A DNA stretch of 64,000 nucleotides from Bog-756 sp963769765 (GTDB taxonomy: Bacteria; Actinomycetota; Acidimicrobiia; Acidimicrobiales; RAAP-2). A model generated the notes under the pieces. That model saw only the letters and a list, made by a program, of their open reading frames with translations, searched no databases and had not been told where the DNA came from. Location: the NCBI GenBank assembly GCA_963769765.1, contig CAVYNA010000004.1, positions 248,001 through 312,000 on the forward strand, in the 5' to 3' direction. Shown in pieces: positions 49,713 to 58,515 of the stretch (positions within the stretch are counted from its first letter, which is position 1; every line of letters begins with the position of its first letter). The translations under genes and the position numbers were made by a program.

Positions 49713-49823
49713 TCCGTTGCTCCCTCCGTCGACGCGCCGCAGTCCGCCCCCGGCCTCCGCGGAGTGTAGCGAGCCCGAGGCGACGGAGGTCGGGTCGGGG
49801 GCCGACGGTAGGATCATCCGGTC

Positions 49824-50444
49824 ATGGTCGGCACCGCACCCCCTGCCCGGCTGGGTCCCGTGGATCCCGGCGTTCCCCCCGCCCGGACGACACAGCCCGT
49901 CTCGGTGAAGGGGCCCGCGCTCGTGGTCCTCGGCGTGGCGGTGGTGATCATCGTGACCGGGGTGCTCGCCTCCGCACTCGTGTCGGGATCGACGCCCGTG
50001 CTGACGATCCGGCAGGTCACGATCGGGGACGGCACCGTCGTCGCACTCTCCCCGGCCGCGACGGCCCTCCGACCGATCATCGCGGCCGGCGAGCCACCGG
50101 CCGACATCCTCGGCAATCTCGCGGTCCCGACCGGCGCCCGGAGGGTCTCGGTGGTCAACTCGGACCAGAGCCAGACCCAGTTCGACCGGACCGTCGGGTT
50201 CACCACGTCTCTCTCCGCAGACCAGGTGGTGGCCACGTACCACACGCTCGTGCCACGACTCGGCTGGCAGGTCCTCTACGTCGGCGACGCCGCACGGTCG
50301 GGCCACGTCGGGACCGAGCTGCTCGCCAAACACGGCAGCGGCGACGGCTTCTACTGGGAGATCGGCGTCGTGGTGTCGCCGGCGACGCCCGCGGGCGTCA
50401 CGCCATTCACCGTCGAGCTGTTCCAGCTGCCCGACGGGAACTGA
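49824..50444 (+). CDS. Membrane-anchored hypothetical protein
   Basis: A 206-residue protein. A Pro-rich cytoplasmic head (1-28) is followed by one transmembrane helix (about 31-54, GPALVVLGVAVVIIVTGVLA) and an extracellular domain of about 150 residues. The latter has a repeated beta-alpha pattern in SVVNSDQSQTQFDRTVGFTT and ATYHTLVPRLGWQVLYVGDA. Similar architecture is widespread in actinobacteria, where it is of unknown function. The last 94 bases overlap the end of the convergent GT87-like gene. The ATG at 49824 is plausible but without a clear ribosome site. Confidence 0.7.
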   Translation: MVGTAPPARLGPVDPGVPPARTTQPVSVKGPALVVLGVAVVIIVTGVLASALVSGSTPVLTIRQVTIGDGTVVALSPAATALRPIIAAGEPPADILGNLAVPTGARRVSVVNSDQSQTQFDRTVGFTTSLSADQVVATYHTLVPRLGWQVLYVGDAARSGHVGTELLAKHGSGDGFYWEIGVVVSPATPAGVTPFTVELFQLPDGN

Positions 50445-51835
50445 TCGTCACCCGGCACGCGCTCGTGCGGTGGCGCCCCGATGACCGGTGACTCGGCGCG
50501 GCTGAACATCCACGACCACACGAAGAGGTTGATCGGGTACAGCAGATATCCGACCCGGGTGGCCGGCGCAAGCAGGATCGCGATCAACATCACCCACCCG
50601 CCGAGCCGGGCGAGCGCGGCCGTGTCCTGAGGCGGACGCCGCACGAGCCTCCGGACCAGGACGGCGCCGCCCACGACGAGTGCGACGACGACGTAGGCCC
50701 GGTGGACCGACGGGAAGGTCGCGACGAGGATGTGTCCCGGCAGGGCGCTCGCCGCGGGTGAGGACACACCGGCGAGGCCGAGTGGGAACCGGATCACGTT
50801 GTCGACGAAGGCGGACGGGTTCCTGAGGGCGACCGGCACCACCACCGGCACCATCACCGCGATCACACCCACGAGATAGCGACCGATCGCCCGGCGGCCC
50901 TCACGGTCCCCCGCGACCCAGATGGCGAGGACGGCGAGCGGCCACGCGGTGAACTTGAGCGACGACGCGGCGCCGAGCGCGAGCCCGGCCAGCACGGGAC
51001 GCCGGCGCTGCAGCGCGACCATCCCGGCCAGCATCAAGGCGACCACCGGCATGTCGTCCCCACCGGTCGCAAGCGGCAGCGCCGCGGTGGGCAGGACGGT
51101 GAGGGTCTGAAAGGCACGCGTGCGCGCGTCCGTCGGGGGTCGTACGCGGCTCAATGCAAGCAGCGAGACGATCACCGTGAAGAGAAGGAACTGGATCCGG
51201 GCGTCAGTGAGGCGGGCCTCGACACGGCTCACGGACGAGAAGCCGAAGACCACCATGCCCGGCAGGTAGGGGTAGTAGAGCTCGTAGACCGGCAACGCGC
51301 TCTGGTGGATGACGATGTGACCGTTCCGGTCGATGACCTGGTACGGATCCTTCCCGTGGGCGGCGCGCACCCCGGCCTGTTCGACCACGACCACCTCGGG
51401 CTGCACATGGAGGGCCGCGTTCCCCTCGGACCGCCAGATCACCTCCATCGTGAGGGGGACGAGCGTCGCACCGAAGAGCACGATGAGGAAGGCCACGATC
51501 CGCGCGGTGCGGACCAGGCGGTCCGGACGCGTGGGCGGAGCCTGGCGGTTCCGGGCGGCCGCCCACCAGGCGACGGACCCGACGAGCAGGGTCGCGGCGA
51601 GATAGGGGAAGAAGGCCAGCTGGCCCCACTGCCGGTAGAGGGGGATCCCCATCGCGAGGCCGGTCCCGCCGGCGAAGATCGCCGACGCCGCGTAGAGCAC
51701 GGCATCACGACCCGCCGGCGAGAGCTTCGAGAGGCGCGAGAGGGCGTCACGGCCCGCACCCCGAGCGGCCGACCGGAGTCGGCCACCGGAACTGTCGGCG
51801 GCGATCGTTGCGGTCGACGGGCCACCACTCGGCAC
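50351..51835 (-). CDS. GT87-like polytopic membrane glycosyltransferase
   Basis: A 494-residue protein with about ten to twelve transmembrane helices. A Ser/Arg-rich cytoplasmic head precedes the first helix at about residue 45. The loop AHGKDPYQVIDRNGH with Asp-Pro-Tyr and the following YYPYLPGM are typical of GT87/DUF2029-type alpha-mannosyltransferases that use polyprenyl-phosphate-linked mannose. The large central and terminal repeats of hydrophobic helices agree. The substrate is unknown. The GTG at 51835 is chosen by position; a GTG four codons upstream is an alternative. The 3' end overlaps the convergent gene by 94 bases. It lies 28 bases after the S9 peptidase gene. Confidence 0.75.
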   Translation of the reverse strand: MPSGGPSTATIAADSSGGRLRSAARGAGRDALSRLSKLSPAGRDAVLYAASAIFAGGTGLAMGIPLYRQWGQLAFFPYLAATLLVGSVAWWAAARNRQAPPTRPDRLVRTARIVAFLIVLFGATLVPLTMEVIWRSEGNAALHVQPEVVVVEQAGVRAAHGKDPYQVIDRNGHIVIHQSALPVYELYYPYLPGMVVFGFSSVSRVEARLTDARIQFLLFTVIVSLLALSRVRPPTDARTRAFQTLTVLPTAALPLATGGDDMPVVALMLAGMVALQRRRPVLAGLALGAASSLKFTAWPLAVLAIWVAGDREGRRAIGRYLVGVIAVMVPVVVPVALRNPSAFVDNVIRFPLGLAGVSSPAASALPGHILVATFPSVHRAYVVVALVVGGAVLVRRLVRRPPQDTAALARLGGWVMLIAILLAPATRVGYLLYPINLFVWSWMFSRAESPVIGAPPHERVPGDDQFPSGSWNSSTVNGVTPAGVAGDTTTPISQ

Positions 51836-51863
51836 GGTCGAGGGTACCACCGGGTCCCCGTGC

Positions 51864-53903
51864 TCAGGCGCCCGGCGACACCCCGGCGTCGAAGAGCTCG
51901 CGGTAGAACGCGAGCTCCGCGGCGAGTGCGGCTTCGATGGTCGCGGCCTGCCGGAATCCGTGTGACTCGCCCTCGAAGACGACGAGTCGGCAGTCGGCAC
52001 CGGCCGCCTCGAGCGCGGCCGCGAACGTCCGCGCCTGGGCGACGGGCACGATCGGGTCCTCGGAACCCTGGAGCAGGAGGACCGCTCCGGAGATGCGTTC
52101 CGGATGGCGCAGCGGGGACCGCTCGCGGTAGCGCGCAGACGCCTCGGGCAACGGTCCGACAAGCGAGTCGAGGTAGCGCGCCTCGAAGTCGTGCGTCTCG
52201 GCGGCGAGCGCCTCGAGGTCGGTGACCCCGTACCAGCTCACCGCGCCGGCGAACCGGCGCGTCCCGGCGACGGCGCCGAGAGCGGTGAGCCCTCCCGCCG
52301 ACGTGCCGCGGACGGCGAGCCGCGACCCGTCGACCAGTCCCGCGTCGACGAGTGCGGTGGCGAACGCGGCGGCGTCTTCGACGTCGGCCAGGCCCCACGC
52401 GCCGTCGAGGCTGCGCCGGTACGCGCGTCCGTACCCCGCGCTCCCGCGGTAGTCGACCCAGGCGACCGCGAGCCCGTGGCTGGTGAAGTACTGCACCACC
52501 GGGTCGAAACCTGGCTCGGCCGCACCCGTCGGACCACCGTGGCAGAACAGGACGAGCGGCGGACGCGTACCGGGAGGGCCGACGCTGTCCGGCGCCACCG
52601 GAGGGTAGAAGAGGCCGGGCACCCTGTGCTCCCGGCCCGCTGCGCCGAAGGGGACCGCGTACGAGACTTCGTCGTCCCGCGGGATCCGCTCCGGCGGTGC
52701 GGAGAGCCGCCGGACACCACCTCCGTCGGCCGACGGGAGCCCGAGCACGCAGTGGGCCTCGGTCGGGGTCGAACCGGAGATGACCACCGACGTCAGCGCG
52801 TCGGCGCCCGAGTCGGCGCCTGCGACGGGCGCGGAGACGGGGGCGGTCACGACGCCGGTGATCGTGACGCACGGCTGGTCGATCTCTTCGAGCGTCCACC
52901 CCGGGTGGTGGCGTCCGAGCGGGCCGGGACGGAGGTGCACCAGATGGTCGCGACCGTCCCGTCGCATCCTCGCCACGATGCTCCCGTCCGCGAGCTCGGC
53001 GATCGTCGACTGTCCGAGGATCCAGTCGGGTGCGTGGAACTCGGCGTCCGTCGCGGCCAGCGGCACGCCGACCGGTGCCGACGTCGTCCACCCGAGCGGC
53101 GCGACGAGACGCGGGAGCCACCATCCGGACCTGTCGTCGACGAACCGGAGGCTCCCGTCGTCGGACCATCCGGCCTGTCCGACCGAGACCCCTGCACCGC
53201 CTGCCACCTGGCTCGGCGCTCCCAGCGACACCGTCCCCTCGTGCTCCTCCATCGGCGCGACCCAGAGCTCGGAGGAGTCCCAGGGCATGGAGGGATGGTC
53301 CCATGCGACCCAGGCCAGCCACTGCCCGTCGGGCGATGGCCGCGGTGCCGCCACGAAGTCGCGGCCTTCGACCAGACCCACCACCGGACCACCACCCCTG
53401 GCTGCAACGGCGACCAGGCGCCGTCGCCCGACGTCCGCGCCCGGATCCTCCTCGATCGAGAGGAGCCAACGCCCCGACGGAGTCACCCGGCCGTCCGCGT
53501 ACCGGGCATCCGTGCCGGACGACGCGAGCGGCTCGGGTCGGCCGTCACCCCGGAGGGGGACGCGGTACCAGTGCTGGTCGGACTGGTCGACGTAGAAGAG
53601 CGCGGTCACCGTCGCGGTCGCCGCACCGCCGCCGTATTCGTGGACACGGGAGCGCACGCTCGCCCCCGCGGGCGAGAGGTCGACGACGGGCCCGCCCGCG
53701 ACCGAGCCGACCACGACCTGGCGACCGGCCTCGCGTGGACGGCTCTCGGTCCAGAGCACGTGCCCCCCGGCGGCGGTGAGTCCGCTGCGCGACACCTTGC
53801 CCGCTGCCACCTCGGCTGCCGACCACGGAGAGGGCCACCATCCGTAGGCCGCGATCACGCCGGTCGGCCGTTTCGTTCCGCCGCCTCGACCCTCCCCGAC
53901 CAT
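51864..53903 (-). CDS. S9-family prolyl-oligopeptidase-type serine peptidase
   Basis: A 679-residue protein. Residues about 25-420 form a beta-propeller-like domain with repeated strands. The C-terminal alpha/beta hydrolase (about 430-679) has the nucleophile Ser in VRGTSAGGLTALGAVAG, the Asp in LLQGSEDPIVPVAQ and the His in EGESHGFRQ. The oxyanion element CHGGPTGAAEP and the ADVEDAAAF segment fit the S9C acylaminoacyl peptidase group. It should cleave short peptides or acylated N termini in the cytoplasm; no signal peptide is seen. The ATG at 53903 is divergent from the reductase gene with 21 bases between them. Confidence 0.9.
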   Translation of the reverse strand: MVGEGRGGGTKRPTGVIAAYGWWPSPWSAAEVAAGKVSRSGLTAAGGHVLWTESRPREAGRQVVVGSVAGGPVVDLSPAGASVRSRVHEYGGGAATATVTALFYVDQSDQHWYRVPLRGDGRPEPLASSGTDARYADGRVTPSGRWLLSIEEDPGADVGRRRLVAVAARGGGPVVGLVEGRDFVAAPRPSPDGQWLAWVAWDHPSMPWDSSELWVAPMEEHEGTVSLGAPSQVAGGAGVSVGQAGWSDDGSLRFVDDRSGWWLPRLVAPLGWTTSAPVGVPLAATDAEFHAPDWILGQSTIAELADGSIVARMRRDGRDHLVHLRPGPLGRHHPGWTLEEIDQPCVTITGVVTAPVSAPVAGADSGADALTSVVISGSTPTEAHCVLGLPSADGGGVRRLSAPPERIPRDDEVSYAVPFGAAGREHRVPGLFYPPVAPDSVGPPGTRPPLVLFCHGGPTGAAEPGFDPVVQYFTSHGLAVAWVDYRGSAGYGRAYRRSLDGAWGLADVEDAAAFATALVDAGLVDGSRLAVRGTSAGGLTALGAVAGTRRFAGAVSWYGVTDLEALAAETHDFEARYLDSLVGPLPEASARYRERSPLRHPERISGAVLLLQGSEDPIVPVAQARTFAAALEAAGADCRLVVFEGESHGFRQAATIEAALAAELAFYRELFDAGVSPGA

Positions 53904-53924
53904 GGAGTCACTACGGTACCCGGC

Positions 53925-54965
53925 ATGCCACCGCGCCCAGCGCCCGGATCGGACCGACGCTCGGCAGAGGAGGTCCCCGACCACTTCCCCGCGTTCCTCG
54001 TGACCTGCCGGGACGACGCCCTCCGCGCCGAGGTGGTCGAGCTCTCCCCTGACGACCTCCCGTCCGGCGAGGTCACCATTGCGGTCGAGTGGTCGTCGGT
54101 CAACTTCAAGGACGGCATGGTCGTCCGCCCGGGCAACCGGGTCGCCCGGATCTCGCCGCTCGTCCCCGGCGTCGACCTCGTCGGACGGGTGGTCGCCTCT
54201 GGCGCTCCGGAGATCGAGGTCGGCTCCGAGGTCATCGTCCACGGTTACGACCTCGGCGTCGCCCATCACGGGGGATTCGCGCGCGTCGCACGGGTGCCGG
54301 CCGACTGGGTGGTCCCCCTTCCCGCAGGGCTCACGACACGCGACGCTGCGACCGTCGGCACTGCCGGCTTCACTGCCGCGCTGTCCCTCCACGCGCTCGA
54401 GCGGCACGGCCTTCGAACCTCCGACGGTCCGGTGCTGGTCACCGGTGCGTCGGGCGGAGTCGGCAGCATGGCTGTGCTGCTGCTGGCAGCCCGCGGGTTC
54501 GAGGTGGTCGCGAGCACGGGCAAGGCCTCCGAGCATGCCTACCTCGAATCGCTCGGTGCCACGGCGGTCATCGGGCGCGACGAGCTCGCCGCAGCACCGG
54601 GCAAGATCCTCGCCCCCGAGCGCTGGGCAGGCGCCGTCGACTGCGTGGGCGGTCCGACCCTCGCCAGCGTGCTCCGGTCCCTCCGCTACGGGGCGGCCGT
54701 CGCGGCGAGCGGGCTCACCGGCGGGAACGCGCTCGAGACGACGGTCTACCCGTTCATCGTCCGCGGCGCCTCGCTGATCGGCATCGACACCGTCTCGACG
54801 CCGATCGACCTGCGGCGTCGCGTGTGGGGAGAGATCGCGTCGGGCTTCCCACGGGACGCGCTCGAATCCGCAGTCGCACGAGTCGTCGGACTCGACGAGC
54901 TCGCCGGCGCCCTCGAAGAGATCCATGCCGGTGCCGTCCGCGGACGGATCCTCGTCGCGCCCTGA
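53925..54965 (+). CDS. Zinc-free medium-chain reductase (YhdH/AcuI acrylyl-CoA reductase type)
   Basis: A 346-residue MDR-superfamily protein. The N-terminal catalytic domain has VEWSSVNFKDGMVVRPGNRV, the signature of the YhdH/AcuI group (S-x-NYKD type), without zinc-ligand Cys. The NADPH motif is LVTGASGGVGSMAVLLLAARG, and the block YPFIVRGASLIGIDTV is shared with AcuI. Known members reduce acryloyl-CoA to propionyl-CoA with NADPH. The first 20 residues are Pro/Arg-rich and extra compared with homologues, so a later start is possible. The ATG at 53925 has a weak ribosome site. Confidence 0.88.
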   Translation: MPPRPAPGSDRRSAEEVPDHFPAFLVTCRDDALRAEVVELSPDDLPSGEVTIAVEWSSVNFKDGMVVRPGNRVARISPLVPGVDLVGRVVASGAPEIEVGSEVIVHGYDLGVAHHGGFARVARVPADWVVPLPAGLTTRDAATVGTAGFTAALSLHALERHGLRTSDGPVLVTGASGGVGSMAVLLLAARGFEVVASTGKASEHAYLESLGATAVIGRDELAAAPGKILAPERWAGAVDCVGGPTLASVLRSLRYGAAVAASGLTGGNALETTVYPFIVRGASLIGIDTVSTPIDLRRRVWGEIASGFPRDALESAVARVVGLDELAGALEEIHAGAVRGRILVAP

Positions 54966-54996
54966 GACCGAGGCCGTCCGGAGGTGGGCCCGGTCC

Positions 54997-55626
54997 TCAC
55001 CTGGCCGGCGCAGTGGTGAGCGTGTTCGATCCGGTGTCGGAGAAGACCGGTGAGACGGTCAGCGTGCCCTGCCCGCACGCGACCAGGGCCACTGCGATGA
55101 CGAGATGGTCGACTGCGTTCGGCGGAATGACCTCGAGCGAGGACGACGCGGGGCACGTGGTCTCTCCACCGACTGGGACGTCGGACGAGCCGACGTTGAC
55201 GTAGCCCGATCCCCCCGGTGCGAGGGTCACCGGCGCGGGCGCCATCGCCGTGAAGCTGTCGCTGCCCTTCCTCACGACCGTCGTCGGGAGCGGCGCACCT
55301 CCCGCGGCCACCAACTGCATGCCCGGGTAGCCGTCGAGGACGCAGGTCGCACTCGAGGCGTTGCGGAGCGCGATCGTGGTCTCGATCGTCCCTGCTGCAC
55401 CGCTGCTCCCCGTGACGGTGCCGGCGAGGCGGCTCGCCGCACACCCTTGCTGGCCGCCCGCCCCGGCTGTCGCGGTGGACGCGGCCGTCGTCGTCGTCAC
55501 GGCCGGACGGGTCGTCGAGCCGGGGGTGGTCGTCGGGGAAGTCGTCGAGGTCCCACAGGCTCCGACCGCGACACCTGCACTGCACACCGCGATGCACCAC
55601 CGCATCCGGAGGCGACGCCCGAGCAC
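54997..55626 (-). CDS. DUF4232-type surface lipoprotein
   Basis: A 209-residue protein. The signal MRWCIAVCSAGVAVGACG ends in a lipobox (VGAC) near residue 24, so the mature protein would be lipid-anchored. A Thr-rich linker (about 26-60, TTSPTTTPGSTTRPAVTTTT) precedes the DUF4232 domain (about 62-205), marked by IETTIALRNASSATCVLDGY and the late VACGQGTLTVSPVF. The domain is predicted all-beta and of unknown function. Starts at ATG 55626 or an ATG six codons later are both consistent. The gene lies 8 bases after the bifunctional-nuclease gene. Confidence 0.85.
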   Translation of the reverse strand: MLGRRLRMRWCIAVCSAGVAVGACGTSTTSPTTTPGSTTRPAVTTTTAASTATAGAGGQQGCAASRLAGTVTGSSGAAGTIETTIALRNASSATCVLDGYPGMQLVAAGGAPLPTTVVRKGSDSFTAMAPAPVTLAPGGSGYVNVGSSDVPVGGETTCPASSSLEVIPPNAVDHLVIAVALVACGQGTLTVSPVFSDTGSNTLTTAPAR

Positions 55627-55634
55627 TGGGCGGC

Positions 55635-56156
55635 TCAGGGGGAGAAGTCCTCAGGTCGGATCGTGTCGAGGAAGGTGCGGAACTCGCCGACCAGCTCGTC
55701 GGGGTTGGCGCCGTTGTCCTCCAGTTCGGACTCCTCGTCGTCGTCCTCGTCAACGGCGAGCATGATGCCCTCCGAGTCCATCAGGTCGTCGGCCACGAAG
55801 AGTGGCGTACCCGTGCGCACGGCGACGGCGACGGCATCCGAGGGTCGCGAGGACACGGCGAGCTCACGGTCACCATTGCGGAGCACGATCTCCGCGTAGT
55901 ACGTCGCCGCCTTGAGCTCGGTGATCACGACCCGGACCACCTCCGCATCGAGCGCGTCGAGCAGGTCGCGGATCAGATCGTGGGTCATCGGACGTGGGGT
56001 GTCCATGCCCTGAAGTGCGAACGCGATGGCCGTCGCCTCGGGTGCGCCGATGAAGATCGGCAGGGTCCGCCCCAGGCCGTCCGACTCCTGGAGGAGGAGG
56101 ACCGGCGTGTTGGACTGCAGATCCACTCGGACCGCCCGGAGCCGGACTTCGACCAT
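55635..56156 (-). CDS. Bifunctional nuclease (BFN/DUF151) domain protein
   Basis: A 173-residue protein with a BFN domain at about residues 1-130. VEVRLRAVRVDLQSNTPVLLLQE and PIFIGAPEATAIAFALQG open it, and SSRPSDAVAVAVRTGTPLFV closes it. The family was named for combined RNase and DNase activity in plants; the bacterial role is not fixed. A very acidic tail (about 133-165, DEDDDEESELEDN) is appended. In mycobacteria the homologue lies beside the MerR/FtsR-type regulator, the FHA protein GarA and gcvH, the same set as here. The ATG at 56156 gives the normal family start. Confidence 0.92.
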   Translation of the reverse strand: MVEVRLRAVRVDLQSNTPVLLLQESDGLGRTLPIFIGAPEATAIAFALQGMDTPRPMTHDLIRDLLDALDAEVVRVVITELKAATYYAEIVLRNGDRELAVSSRPSDAVAVAVRTGTPLFVADDLMDSEGIMLAVDEDDDEESELEDNGANPDELVGEFRTFLDTIRPEDFSP

Positions 56157-56267
56157 GCACCAAACTTACTCGCCGTCGCGGAAGACCGCGTTCAGCGAAC
56201 GCGGCCCCGACCCCCCTTCCGGACCGGTTCACCTCCCGGACCGCCATCCCTTCGGACGGCCGTCAGA

Positions 56268-57509
56268 TCAGCCGTTCAACACGGAGCGCAGTGCGGTCCG
56301 GAGCAGCGAGCTGCGGAGTTGTTGTCCGAGTCTTGCCAGCTCGTCGGCGGTCTGGAGCGCCCGGGCACGCGCCTCGGGATTCCGTTGTCGCACGAGCGGC
56401 AGGACGACCTGCTCGACGAAACCGGCTTCTCGGTCCGCGGCGTTCTTGTAGAGACGGAGGTGACGCGGCTCGATTCCGAAGCGGGCGAACTGGCCCATGA
56501 GCTGGGCGACCGTGAGCGCGTCCTCATCGAAGCACTCGATGCCGCCGACATTGCTCGCGGAGAGGAGGCCGTACTCCTGAAGCTCCCGGAGGACCGTCAC
56601 GTCGAGCCCGGCCGCCGATGCCAGCTCGTCCGCGGTGAGGCTCGCACCCGTCGGTCCCGCCGCAAGGCCACCTCCACCAGCGGTCGGCGCGCCTCCGTGC
56701 GACGCAGCCGCGCCCGGCCGCTTCGCCGCGGCGACTGCCGAGACGGCCGGTGCCGGCGGCGCTGTCGGTGCTGTCGGCGTGACCGGTGCCGCCGGGGTCG
56801 GTGGCGACACGGCGCCCCGTCCCACGTCGCGTGCCGGACCGTCCGTCGGCGCGCCGCGCATGGGTTCCGCGGAACCCGGTGAGTTCGGTGCATCCGGCGA
56901 AGTCGGTGTCCGCCGGCGCGCCGTCATCTTCGCGTCGCGCGTTTCGGCACGCTCTGCGGGCGCGCGGCGCACCGGTCCCGGTCCGCCCGTCGCGACGCCC
57001 GTCGCCGCGGACGTGGACCGGGCGAACGCGGCATGAGTCGACTGACCAGTGACCGGAGCAGCCGGGTCGAGACCCGGCAGCGTCGCGCCGTCATCGGTCG
57101 ACCCAGATGCGCGTTCCAACATCGTCGGAGTGATTCGCGCCGCGGCGGTGCGCTGCCCGACGAGCACCGGCCCATTGGCCGGCGCGGTGGCCACCCGGTG
57201 TGTCGCTCGCTCGTCGGGCGCAGCGACGTTTGCCGGCTCCTCCGCTCCGGCGGTCGCCCCGTTGGGGTCGCCTTCGAGGCGGTCCTTGATGACCTTGAGC
57301 GGCAGGAAGTTCTCACGCTGCTGGCGAAGGACCCACCGGAGTCGCTCGACGTCGTGCTCGTAGAACTTCCGGTACCCGGACGGCGTCCGCTCGGGATTGA
57401 CCAGGCCCTGGCTCTCGAGGAAGCGGATCTTCGAGATCGTGACGTCCGGGAACTCCTGGCGGAGCAGGGTCAAGACGTCACCGATGGAGAGGTACGACCT
57501 CGAGCTCAC
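56268..57509 (-). CDS. MerR-family (FtsR-like) transcriptional regulator with a long low-complexity linker
   Basis: A 413-residue protein. Residues about 5-80 are a MerR-type winged helix (YLSIGDVLTLLRQEFPDVTI, then RFLESQGLVNPERTPSGYRK). Residues about 290-413 are a second helical module (SLTADELASAAGLDVTVLRE, then RFGIEPRHLRLYKNAADREA), as in FtsR-like proteins that control cell-division genes. Between them is an Ala/Pro/Thr/Gly-rich linker of about 200 residues, absent or short in mycobacterial and corynebacterial relatives (about 250 residues in total). The GTG at 57509 is chosen because it begins the MerR domain. The regulator lies between the FHA and BFN genes, as in mycobacteria. Confidence 0.88.
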   Translation of the reverse strand: MSSRSYLSIGDVLTLLRQEFPDVTISKIRFLESQGLVNPERTPSGYRKFYEHDVERLRWVLRQQRENFLPLKVIKDRLEGDPNGATAGAEEPANVAAPDERATHRVATAPANGPVLVGQRTAAARITPTMLERASGSTDDGATLPGLDPAAPVTGQSTHAAFARSTSAATGVATGGPGPVRRAPAERAETRDAKMTARRRTPTSPDAPNSPGSAEPMRGAPTDGPARDVGRGAVSPPTPAAPVTPTAPTAPPAPAVSAVAAAKRPGAAASHGGAPTAGGGGLAAGPTGASLTADELASAAGLDVTVLRELQEYGLLSASNVGGIECFDEDALTVAQLMGQFARFGIEPRHLRLYKNAADREAGFVEQVVLPLVRQRNPEARARALQTADELARLGQQLRSSLLRTALRSVLNG

Positions 57510-57528
57510 CGGTCCACCCCGCCGCGGT

Positions 57529-58026
57529 TCACTCGCCGGCCGCCATGAGGTACAGCAGCTTGAACTTGCCGATCTGCACCTCGTCACCACTCGAGAGGCG
57601 GGCCTCCTCGATGCGGGTGCGATTCACGTAGGTACCGTTCAGCGAGCCTACGTCTCGTACCGTCGTCACCAGGTCGCGGGTGAGGAACTCCGCGTGGCGG
57701 CGCGACACGGTGACGTCGTCGAGGAAGATGTCACTCTCGGGACTCCGACCTGCTGTCGTCACATCGGCCTCGAGCATGAAGCGGACACCCTCGTCGCTCC
57801 CCCGCGTGACCACCAGCATCCGGACACCGCGGGGCAGTTCGAGGATGCCGACGGGCGGCTCACCGTCTCCGCCGTCGGCAAGGTCGTCGATCGGTTGCAT
57901 CGACACCGATGTGTCGGGCGCCGACGTCACCAACGCGGTCCCGCACGCGGAGCAGAAATTCACCCCGTCCGGATTGCGGTGGCCGCAGTTGTGACAGTAC
58001 ACACCGACTACGGTAGCCGCTCGCAT
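57529..58026 (-). CDS. FHA-domain protein with an N-terminal zinc ribbon (GarA/OdhI-position homologue)
   Basis: A 165-residue protein. Cys11, Cys14, Cys25 and Cys28 form a zinc ribbon (YCHNCGHRNPDGVNFCSACG). The forkhead-associated domain (about 68-160) keeps the phosphothreonine-binding residues Arg94 and Ser95 (AGRSPESD), Ser108/Arg109/His111 (SRRHAEF) and Asn130/Gly131 (SLNGTY). Position next to gcvH and the MerR regulator matches mycobacterial GarA and corynebacterial OdhI, which inhibit 2-oxoglutarate dehydrogenase when unphosphorylated. The ETTS phosphorylation segment of those proteins is not seen; a looser Asp-Thr-Ser-Val lies at 38-41. The ATG at 58026 follows GGAGGGCGGAG. Confidence 0.88.
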   Translation of the reverse strand: MRAATVVGVYCHNCGHRNPDGVNFCSACGTALVTSAPDTSVSMQPIDDLADGGDGEPPVGILELPRGVRMLVVTRGSDEGVRFMLEADVTTAGRSPESDIFLDDVTVSRRHAEFLTRDLVTTVRDVGSLNGTYVNRTRIEEARLSSGDEVQIGKFKLLYLMAAGE

Positions 58027-58064
58027 CTCCGCCCTCCCATGGCCGCCCGACCACGCCGGTGACG

Positions 58065-58445
58065 TCAACCTTCGGTCAGCTGCCGGTAGGCGGCTGCGTC
58101 CAGCAGCGCCTCGACCGAACCCGGATCCGACGGTGCCAGCTCACAGATCCAACCTTCGCCGTAGGGGTCGGCATTGAGTCGCTCCGGCGCGTCCGTCAGC
58201 GCGGCGTTGACCGCCACGACCGTCCCGGCCACCGGCGCGTAGATCTCGGAGACCGACTTGGTCGACTCCACTTCGCCGAGCAGTCCACCTTGCCCGACGA
58301 CCGCCCCTTCTGTCGGCAACTCGACGAAGACGACGTCGCCGAGCGCGTCCTGCGCATAGTCGGTGATCCCCACGCGCACCCGTTCGGCGTCGATCCGGGC
58401 CCACTCGTGGTCGCTCGAGTATCGGAGGTCGTCCGGCACGTTCAT
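58065..58445 (-). CDS. gcvH: Glycine cleavage system H protein
   Basis: A 126-residue lipoyl carrier that shuttles the aminomethyl group between the P and T proteins. The lipoylated lysine is Lys63 in GEVESTKSVSEIYAPVAGTV, and NVPDDLRYSSDHEWARID is the family's usual start. The end NADPYGEGWICELAPSD is also conserved. The P, T and L genes are not in the window. It is first in a minus-strand run with the FHA, MerR and BFN genes, 38 bases before the FHA start. Confidence 0.96.
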   Translation of the reverse strand: MNVPDDLRYSSDHEWARIDAERVRVGITDYAQDALGDVVFVELPTEGAVVGQGGLLGEVESTKSVSEIYAPVAGTVVAVNAALTDAPERLNADPYGEGWICELAPSDPGSVEALLDAAAYRQLTEG

Positions 58446-58515
58446 GGGTGCGGACCCTACCCGACCGTACCGAAGCCCGCGACTCCGCTCGCGACCCGGC
58501 GCGACGGCAGACCGG

